DNA of 64,000 nt from Streptomyces aurantiogriseus (GTDB taxonomy: Bacteria; Actinomycetota; Actinomycetes; Streptomycetales; Streptomycetaceae). The stretch's first letter is position 1; each line of letters opens with the position of its first letter. The position numbers were made by a program, and so were the translations under genes. The notes beneath the pieces are model-generated. The model made no database searches, was not told the DNA's origin, and saw only the letters and a list, made by a program, of their open reading frames with translations. Of this stretch, positions 58,534 through 64,000 are shown in pieces. The stretch lies in NCBI RefSeq assembly GCF_014649375.1, contig NZ_BMSX01000013.1, forward strand, positions 111,814 to 175,813, written 5' to 3'.

Positions 58534-59391
58534 ATGCCCATCGACGCAGCCAAGGCGCTCGCCGCCGAACCCCGGACCGGCGAGATCACCTGGGACCGCA
58601 AGGACGTCCAGCTCTACCACCTCGGCATCGGTGCGGGCGTCCCCGCCACCGACCCCGACGAACTGCGCTACACCCTGGAGTCCCGGCTGCACGTCCTGCC
58701 GAGCTTCGCCACCGTCGCGGGCTCCGGCTCTCCCGGCGTGATCAGCGGACTGTCGATGCCCGGCGTCGATGTCGACCTCGCCCGTGTCCTGCACGGCGGC
58801 CAGTCGCTCACCCTGCACCGCCCGATCCCCGTCGAGGGCACCGCGACCGCCACCGGCCGGATCGCCGCGATCTACGACAAGGGCAAGGCCGCCGTCCTCG
58901 TCATGCGCACCGAAGTCGCCGACAGCGACGGCCCGTTGTGGACGAACGACGCCCAGATCTTCGTCCGCGGGGAGGGCGGCTGGGGCGGCGACCGGGGCCC
59001 GTCCACCCGGCTCGACCCACCCACCGGCGACCCCGACAAGGTCGTCGAACGGCCGATCCGCGAGGACCAGGCCCTGCTCTACCGCCTCTCCGGCGACTGG
59101 AACCCGCTGCACGCCGACCCCGAGTTCGCCAAGCTTGCCGGCTTCGAACGACCCATCCTGCACGGCCTGTGCACCTACGGGACAACCCTCAAGGCGGTCG
59201 TCGACACGCTGCTCGACGGGGATGTGACCCGGGTCCGCTCGTACAGCACCCGCTTCGCCGGAGTCGTGTACCCCGGCGAGACCCTGCGCATCCGCCTGTG
59301 GCGGGGCGAGGGCTCCGTCCGGGCGGCGGTGAGCGCGGTCGAGCGGGACGACGCGGCGGTCCTCGCCGACACGATTGTCGAACACTCCTGA
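58534..59391 (+). CDS. MaoC-family (R)-enoyl-CoA hydratase (HSD17B4 hydratase-2 type)
   Basis: 285 residues from ATG 58534 (AGGAG directly upstream). Double hotdog fold: DRKDVQLYHLGIGAGVPATD opens the N-terminal half, and the catalytic motif LLYRLSGDWNPLHADPEFAK followed by LAGFERPILHGLCTYG holds the Asp/His pair of hydratase-2. The arrangement is that of the hydratase part of peroxisomal multifunctional enzyme 2, and of bacterial sterol hydratases. It heads an operon with an ADH and an SDR under a KstR-type site. Confidence 0.88.
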   Translation: MPIDAAKALAAEPRTGEITWDRKDVQLYHLGIGAGVPATDPDELRYTLESRLHVLPSFATVAGSGSPGVISGLSMPGVDVDLARVLHGGQSLTLHRPIPVEGTATATGRIAAIYDKGKAAVLVMRTEVADSDGPLWTNDAQIFVRGEGGWGGDRGPSTRLDPPTGDPDKVVERPIREDQALLYRLSGDWNPLHADPEFAKLAGFERPILHGLCTYGTTLKAVVDTLLDGDVTRVRSYSTRFAGVVYPGETLRIRLWRGEGSVRAAVSAVERDDAAVLADTIVEHS

Positions 59392-59430
59392 ACCACCCGT
59401 CCTCCGAGGGGATTTGAGGGGAGCCGCACC

Positions 59431-60507
59431 ATGCGCGCAGCCGTACTGCACGAGATCGGTCAGGACAAGCTGGAGATCCTCGACGACGTCGAGGCGGTGG
59501 GCTTCGGCCCCGGCAGGGTCAGGATCCGGGTGCGCGCCACGGGGCTGTGCCACTCGGACCTGTCCGCGATGGGCGGGGTGCTGCCCCAGCCCGCGCCGTT
59601 CGTGCCCGGCCACGAGGGCGCGGGTGAGGTCCTGGAGGTGGGGGAGGGCGTCACACGCGTCAAGCCCGGCGACCGGGTGGTGGTGTGCTGGCTGCCCGCC
59701 TGCGGCGCGTGCCCCGCCTGCAAGCGCGGGCAGACCGAGCTCTGCCTGGCCGGGTTCATGAACGCGGGCACACCCAACTTCAAGCGTCCCGGCGGGGACG
59801 TCTTCGGCTTCGCCGGCACCGGCACCTTCGCGGAGGAGGTCGTGGTCGACGCGGGCTGCGCGGTCCCGATCCCCGACGACGTGCCCTTCGACATCGCCGC
59901 GCTCATCGGGTGCGGGGTGACGACAGGCCTGGGTGCCGCCCTCAACACCGCGGACGTGGAGGCGGGTTCGTCCGTCGCCGTCATCGGCTGCGGGGGAGTG
60001 GGCGTGTCCGCGATCCAGGGCGCCCGGCTCAAGGGCGCCGCCGAGATCGTCGCCGTCGACCCGGTCGCCTCCCGCCGCGAGGCCGCCCTCGAGTTCGGCG
60101 CCACGAAGGCCGTCTCCCCCGAGGAACTGGCCGACGCGAAGCAACAGATCACGGCCGGTGAGGGCTTCGACTACGTCTTCGAGGTCGTCGGCCGCTCCAC
60201 CACCGCGCGCACCGCCTACGAGACCACCCGGCGCGGCGGCACCCTCGTCGTCGTCGGCGCCGGCGCCCTGGACGACTTCCTCCAACTCAGCATGTTCGAG
60301 CTGTTCTTCGACGAGAAGAGGATCCTGCCCTCGATGTACGGCGGTGGCGACGTCCTGCACTCCTACGAGCGGACCATCGCCCTGTGGCGGGCCGGCCGGA
60401 TCGACCTCGCGGGCCTGATCACGCACCGCGTCCCGCTCACCGAGATCAACGAGGCGCTGGACCAGATGCGCACGGGAACGGCCCTGCGTACCTGCATAGA
60501 GATCTGA
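59431..60507 (+). CDS. Zinc-dependent alcohol dehydrogenase (MDR)
   Basis: 358 residues. Catalytic zinc ligands in TGLCHSDLSAMGG and VPGHEGAGEV, structural zinc cysteines in CGACPACKRGQTELC, and the NAD-binding VAVIGCGGVGVSAIQGARLK. The glutathione-independent, class III-like family includes mycobacterial ADHs induced on sterols. It lies between the MaoC and SDR genes in one operon and probably oxidises an alcohol on the side chain to the aldehyde. Confidence 0.9.
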   Translation: MRAAVLHEIGQDKLEILDDVEAVGFGPGRVRIRVRATGLCHSDLSAMGGVLPQPAPFVPGHEGAGEVLEVGEGVTRVKPGDRVVVCWLPACGACPACKRGQTELCLAGFMNAGTPNFKRPGGDVFGFAGTGTFAEEVVVDAGCAVPIPDDVPFDIAALIGCGVTTGLGAALNTADVEAGSSVAVIGCGGVGVSAIQGARLKGAAEIVAVDPVASRREAALEFGATKAVSPEELADAKQQITAGEGFDYVFEVVGRSTTARTAYETTRRGGTLVVVGAGALDDFLQLSMFELFFDEKRILPSMYGGGDVLHSYERTIALWRAGRIDLAGLITHRVPLTEINEALDQMRTGTALRTCIEI

Positions 60508-60516
60508 GGCCCCGTC

Positions 60517-61455
60517 ATGTCGCTTCCGCTGGATGGACATTCGGCGATCGTGACCGGCGCCGGACGCGGACTCGGCCGTGCCGAGGCGCTGGAGCTGGCC
60601 CGGCTGGGCGCCGCCGTCGTCGTCAACGACTACGGGCGGCCCGGACGTGACGGCTCGGGCGAGGCGTCGGCCGGACCGGCCGAGGAGGTCGCACGCGAGA
60701 TACGGTCCGCCGGCGGTACCGCCCTCGCCCACACCGGGGACGTGTCCGACTTCCGACAGGCCCGTGAACTCGTCGAGTTGGCCATCGCGGAATTCGGGAA
60801 ACTGGACGTCCTGGTCAACAACGCGGGCATCCTGCGTGACCGCATGGTCTTCTCCATGACGGAGGAGGAGTGGGACTCGGTGATCCGGGTCCATCTCAAG
60901 GGCCACTTCAACACCACCCGTTTCGCCGCCGCCCACTGGCGGGAGCGCTCCAAGGCGGCGGGCGGGCCGGTGTACGGGCGGATCGTGAACACCTCCTCGG
61001 AGGCGTTCCTGGCCGGCTCGGCGGGACAGCCCAACTACGCGGCGGCGAAAGGCGGAATCGTCGGCCTGACGACGTCCACCGCCCTCGCGCTCGCCAAGTA
61101 CGGCGTCACGGCCAACGTCATCTGCCCGCGCGCCCGCACCCGGATGACCGAGGACGTCTTCGCCGGCCTCGGGCGCCCCGAGGAGGGACTGGACCCGCTC
61201 GCCCCCGAGCATGTCGCCCCACTCGTCGGCTACCTGGCCTCGCCGGCCGCCGCACGAGTCAACGGGCAGTTGCTCGTCGTGCACGGGGGGATGGTCGCCG
61301 TCGTCGAACGGCCCCGGGTGCAGGCCAAGTTCGACAGCAAGCAGGAGGCTTTCACGCACGAGGAGCTGGACGCCATGCTCACCCCGCACTTCGCGGAGCG
61401 GCCGGAGGGGGAGACGTTCGCGGCGGTGGAGGTGTTGGGACTGCGGTGGGGGTAG
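60517..61455 (+). CDS. Short-chain dehydrogenase (HSD17B4/MFE-2 dehydrogenase type)
   Basis: 312 residues. VTGAGRGLGRAEALELARLG is the TGxxxGxG cofactor loop, VVVNDYG carries the acidic residue for NAD preference, and NTSSEAFLAGSAGQPNYAAA followed by KGG supplies Ser, Tyr and Lys. The NDYG-x-GRDGSG insertion is typical of the dehydrogenase half of MFE-2, which with hydratase-2 performs side-chain beta-oxidation. The pairing with the MaoC gene in the same operon reproduces MFE-2 as separate proteins. Confidence 0.9.
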   Translation: MSLPLDGHSAIVTGAGRGLGRAEALELARLGAAVVVNDYGRPGRDGSGEASAGPAEEVAREIRSAGGTALAHTGDVSDFRQARELVELAIAEFGKLDVLVNNAGILRDRMVFSMTEEEWDSVIRVHLKGHFNTTRFAAAHWRERSKAAGGPVYGRIVNTSSEAFLAGSAGQPNYAAAKGGIVGLTTSTALALAKYGVTANVICPRARTRMTEDVFAGLGRPEEGLDPLAPEHVAPLVGYLASPAAARVNGQLLVVHGGMVAVVERPRVQAKFDSKQEAFTHEELDAMLTPHFAERPEGETFAAVEVLGLRWG

Positions 61456-61469
61456 GCGGGGGTGGCCAT

Positions 61470-61790
61470 GGCCTCGGTCCGGGTCCTGGTCCCGGTTCCG
61501 GCCCCGGCCCCGTTCCGGTTCCGGTTCCGGCCCCGGCCCCGTCCCGGCCCCGTCCCGGTCCCGGCCCCGTCCTCGTTCCGGTCCCCGGTACTGGTCCCGG
61601 GCGGGTCCGCGGTTCCGTTCCCGGTCCCGGGGCGCGGTTCCGGCCACGGCCACGGAACCACGGTTCCGCTCCGGTTTCGGGCGGTCGCGGTTCCGGCCCG
61701 GTTCGAGTCAGATCCGGGTTGCAGTCCCGGTCCTCGGTCCCCGGTCCCGGGTCCCGGGTCCCGGCCCGGTTACGGGTTCCGGTCCCGGGC
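61470..61790. repeat. Low-complexity CCGGT/CCCGG repeat block
   Basis: A purine/pyrimidine-imbalanced stretch of short CCGGTCCCGG-like units, about 320 bases. Reading frames through it give only Arg/Pro/Val/Gly repeats. The 404-base gap 61456-61859 contains this block and the hairpin at 61809, and no gene I can support. Confidence 0.8.
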
Positions 61791-61808
61791 CCTCGGACCC
61801 GTACATGC

Positions 61809-61850
61809 GGAGGGGCTCCGCTCGTCCTCGCAGACGAACGGAGCCCCTCC
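61809..61850. terminator. Perfect 12-base hairpin
   Basis: GGAGGGGCTCCG and CGGAGCCCCTCC pair perfectly around an 18-base loop. It lies between convergent genes (the SDR operon and the 61860 small gene), so it can terminate both. Confidence 0.8.
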
Positions 61851-61859
61851 GGCGTACTG

Positions 61860-62018
61860 TCAGACAGCCGCCTCGGTCTTCTCCTCGACCGGCTTGCGGT
61901 GCCGGCCGCGAGGAGCGGACTCGCTGTCGTGCGACGAGACCGGACCCCGGTGACGGCCGTGACCGGAGGCCTCGGAGGAGTCGGTGGACAGCGGCTGCGT
62001 GGTGCTTGCGTCGCTCAT
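61860..62018 (-). CDS. 52-residue conserved small protein, unknown
   Basis: Reads MSDASTTQPLSTDSSEASGH, then GRHRGPVSSHDSESAPRGRH and RKPVEEKTEAAV. Duplicate GRHRG/GRHRKPV blocks lie in a polar, probably disordered protein. Codon third positions are strongly G/C. Similar short GHGRHRG proteins are widespread in Streptomyces as far as I know. Function is unknown. Confidence 0.65.
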   Translation of the reverse strand: MSDASTTQPLSTDSSEASGHGRHRGPVSSHDSESAPRGRHRKPVEEKTEAAV

Positions 62019-62112
62019 CGGAAGAGTTCACCCCGTCAACATGATCTTTTACAGCCGGGTGAGTTTATCCGGCGCACCTCGGGGCGGATCCAGGCGGCCA
62101 CGCCAACCGCTG

Positions 62113-63327
62113 CTACTTCGTTACAAGTCGGCCGAGGGGGGCTTGTTGGAGGGGGACGGGTCGAAAGGTGGTGGCTTCCGAGGGTGCTGGGGGTGCTGGG
62201 GGTGCTGGCAGTTCCGAGGGTTCCGGGGGCGCCGGAGGTGTCGGGAATGCCGGTGGTGGGGGTTCGGAGGTGGAGTGGGGAGTGGACGCCGGCGTTCTGA
62301 TGTACGGCACGGCCACTCGTGCCACCCCGCACGGCTCCGTCCTTGTCGCGTACGGCAGCCGCAGTACGCCGTCCTGCGTCCACAGGCCGCTGCCCCCCAG
62401 CCAGCCTTCGGGCGCGGCGAGCTGGTGCAGATACCGCTCCGCCGGGCGCCACACCCCGACCCAGCTGCCGAACCCGCCGTCGATCCGCAGGGCCACCGCG
62501 CAGTTCTCGGGGACCAGGATCTGGCCCGGCTGGATCGCGAACGGCGTCAGGGCGCAGTCGGGGAGCCGCAGCGACTCCGGGAAACGCACCGGGAGCGTGC
62601 TGCCCAGGATGCCCCAGCCGAGCCGTGGCTCACCGGGCGAGGGGGCGTCCGAGCGGATGAGGAGCAGGCCGCTGTCGGGGTCGGCGAGCAGCAGGCGGTC
62701 GTCGCTGCCGGCGGCGATCTGCAGCAGGGGAGAGACCGCGCCGCCCCGCTCCAGGTCCACCACGATCGCCTTCGTCCGCCCGCCGGCCTCCCGGTCCAGC
62801 GCCAGTATGCGCCCCGTCCGGTCGAGCCAGACCCCGCCCGAGCAGCGGCCGGGGATCTCCGCGATGTGCTCCGGGCCGAACGCCCCGCCCGCCACCAGCC
62901 ACAGCGTCGTCGAGTGCCGGCCCACGGCGAGGGCGTACGCGCGTTGCCCGCAGGGTGCCGGCGGGAGCAGGCGCAGACGGGTGCCCTCGTCCGGGCACTC
63001 GACCGCGCCCAGGGGGAGCTCACCCGTGCCCGGGTCGGTCGGATACAGCAGCGAGAAGGCGTGCCGTTCCCGCACCAGGCGGTGGATGAGGACCCGGCCG
63101 TCGGCCATCGGGTGCACTTCCGTGCCGGGCTCCTCCGGCTGGTGGGCGGGCAGCGGTACGGCATACGGCTCCGGGCCGTCCAGGGTCCAGCGCTCCGGGA
63201 ACCATGACTCGCCGGCTCGCGCGAGGCGGGCGGCGTAGGTGCCGGCCGCGGTGATCACGCAGTCCGGGTACGGCGTACCGTCCTCGACCTCGTCCTCCGC
63301 GGTGGGTTCGATCGCACAGACCGTCAT
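62113..63327 (-). CDS. Hypothetical beta-propeller-like protein with Pro/Ala-rich C-terminus
   Basis: 404 residues from ATG 63327 (GGAGGTGA 8 bases upstream). No signal peptide. Repeating beta-hairpin segments (AYALAVGRHSTTLWLVAGGA; GGVWLDRTGRILALDREAGG; DDRLLLADPDSGLLLIRSDA) suggest a propeller-like fold. The C-terminal ~60 residues are Pro/Ala/Glu-rich. The family is not recognised. Codon use is normal. Confidence 0.72.
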   Translation of the reverse strand: MTVCAIEPTAEDEVEDGTPYPDCVITAAGTYAARLARAGESWFPERWTLDGPEPYAVPLPAHQPEEPGTEVHPMADGRVLIHRLVRERHAFSLLYPTDPGTGELPLGAVECPDEGTRLRLLPPAPCGQRAYALAVGRHSTTLWLVAGGAFGPEHIAEIPGRCSGGVWLDRTGRILALDREAGGRTKAIVVDLERGGAVSPLLQIAAGSDDRLLLADPDSGLLLIRSDAPSPGEPRLGWGILGSTLPVRFPESLRLPDCALTPFAIQPGQILVPENCAVALRIDGGFGSWVGVWRPAERYLHQLAAPEGWLGGSGLWTQDGVLRLPYATRTEPCGVARVAVPYIRTPASTPHSTSEPPPPAFPTPPAPPEPSELPAPPAPPAPSEATTFRPVPLQQAPLGRLVTK

Positions 63328-64000
63328 CGTTCGGTCACCTCCGGCGACGAAGCTAGTTTTCGTGCGTGCGGGCGGGGGGATCGGCGGGGCGGGGCTTCGC
63401 TCGTACGAGTGGTGCAGAAGCGATTCGCCTCCGGCGGTTGTTGAGAATGTGCTGCTTTGCCCACCCACTCACCCGTCTCGGTGGGCCGGGAGGCACCCGC
63501 CTGGGGCGCGCTTTGCCCACCCACCCGCCCGTCTCGGTCGGCTGAGGGGCACCCCTCTGGGCCCTTGCCCTTGCCCTGGCGGGGCTCCGCCCCCTGCACC
63601 CCGGGGCTTGCCCACCCGCCCCTCTCGGTTGGCCGGGAGGCACCCGCCTGGGGCGTGCTTGGCCCACCCGCTCGCCCGTCTCGGTTGGCTGAGGGGCACC
63701 CCTCTGGGTCTTTGCCCCTGCCCCCGGCGGGGCTCCGCCTCCCGCACCCCGGGGGTTTGCCCACCCACCCGCCCGTCTCGGTCGGCTGAGAGGCTCCCAT
63801 CCCGGGGCTCTCCCCCGGCCCCCGGCTTGAGCTTCGCCCCTGCAGCCGGGGGCTCCGCCCCGGTCCGGCAGGGCACTCCTCTCCTGCCGTGCGCAAGCAC
63901 CTCGGGGGTGCAGGGGGCGGCGCCCCCGCTGGGGTCTGGGGCGGAGCCCCAGGGTGGGGGCCTCTCAACTGACCGAGTCGGGCGGGTGGGTGGGCAAGCA
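63328..64000. repeat. Gene-free region of GC-rich tandem and inverted repeats
   Basis: A ~147-base unit is repeated (GCTGAGGGGCACCCCTCTGG at 63541 and 63688; GGCCGGGAGGCACCCGCCTG at two places about 150 apart), with GGGGCTCCGCCCC hairpins inside. A long inverted repeat spans TTGCCCACCCACCCGCCC near 63756-63794 and its reverse complement at 63961-64000. Frames across it have no credible gene. Boundaries are approximate. Confidence 0.75.

Noticed and set aside
58327..61653. Very long open frame on the minus strand (over 1100 codons) across the MaoC-ADH-SDR operon
   Set aside because: It is the antisense shadow of three well-supported genes; its translation is low-complexity Arg/Gly/Asp without family motifs.

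Overview
The window looks like chromosomal DNA of a Streptomyces or a very close relative. Base composition is strongly GC-rich with G or C in nearly all third codon positions. Many families are typical of the genus: SpoIIE-type phosphatases, an XRE-DUF5753 plus DUF397 pair, a DesK/DesR-like two-component system, an SCO2322-family protein, F420-type oxidoreductases and GGGGCTCCGCCCC hairpin repeats. No rRNA, tRNA, CRISPR array or complete insertion sequence was seen.

Layout. 0-13 kb holds housekeeping and signalling genes: DUF1992, an FHA-like protein, an O-methyltransferase behind a palindromic operator, DUF2330, a GT87/PAP2 fusion, a lipoprotein and two SpoIIE phosphatases. It ends in a two-gene NACHT module (10.3-12.9 kb) whose proteins share a RHIM-like motif. 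13-16.4 kb is an accessory patch: DUF2283, DUF4279, a frameshifted and truncated phosphotransferase, an orphan polymorphic-toxin tip with a DUF6188 immunity gene, and a lipoprotein paralogous to the one at 5.5 kb. 16.4-18 kb is a WhiJ-like regulatory module. 18-20.6 kb carries a FadA5-like thiolase divergent from a CYP125-like P450. 22.5-28.7 kb is a five-gene cobalamin ECF importer operon, translationally coupled throughout, behind a cobalamin riboswitch. 30-36.3 kb has an MBL-fold hydrolase, a GNAT, an aldehyde dehydrogenase, a ferredoxin, an orphan TPP riboswitch and a KstR-like TetR regulator. 36.5-39.8 kb is a glycosyltransferase-methyltransferase-prenyltransferase trio. 40.2-43.9 kb is an overlapping three-gene membrane/VWA operon of unknown function. 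44-58 kb holds an F420-type oxidoreductase, an amidase, an ECF sigma/anti-sigma pair, two MFS exporters, a ricin-lectin/sialidase-like pair and a two-component system. 58.5-61.5 kb is a MaoC-ADH-SDR operon that fits sterol side-chain beta-oxidation. The right end (61.5-64 kb) is rich in low-complexity and tandem/inverted repeats.

How the parts connect. Scattered genes appear to belong to one steroid/sterol side-chain regulon. A KstR-like repressor gene is present. KstR-type sites (TnnAACnnGTTnnA) lie near its own gene and the MaoC operon, with degenerate versions at the P450/thiolase and aldehyde dehydrogenase promoters. A second palindrome, CTGAC-N5-GTCAG, recurs at five promoters: P450, aldehyde dehydrogenase, MaoC operon, MBL-fold hydrolase and F420-type oxidoreductase. 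The points of most interest are this second operator, the NACHT/effector pair, a TPP riboswitch that faces the antisense strand of the kstR-like gene, the toxin-immunity relic, and a palindromic repeat found in-frame inside three unrelated proteins.
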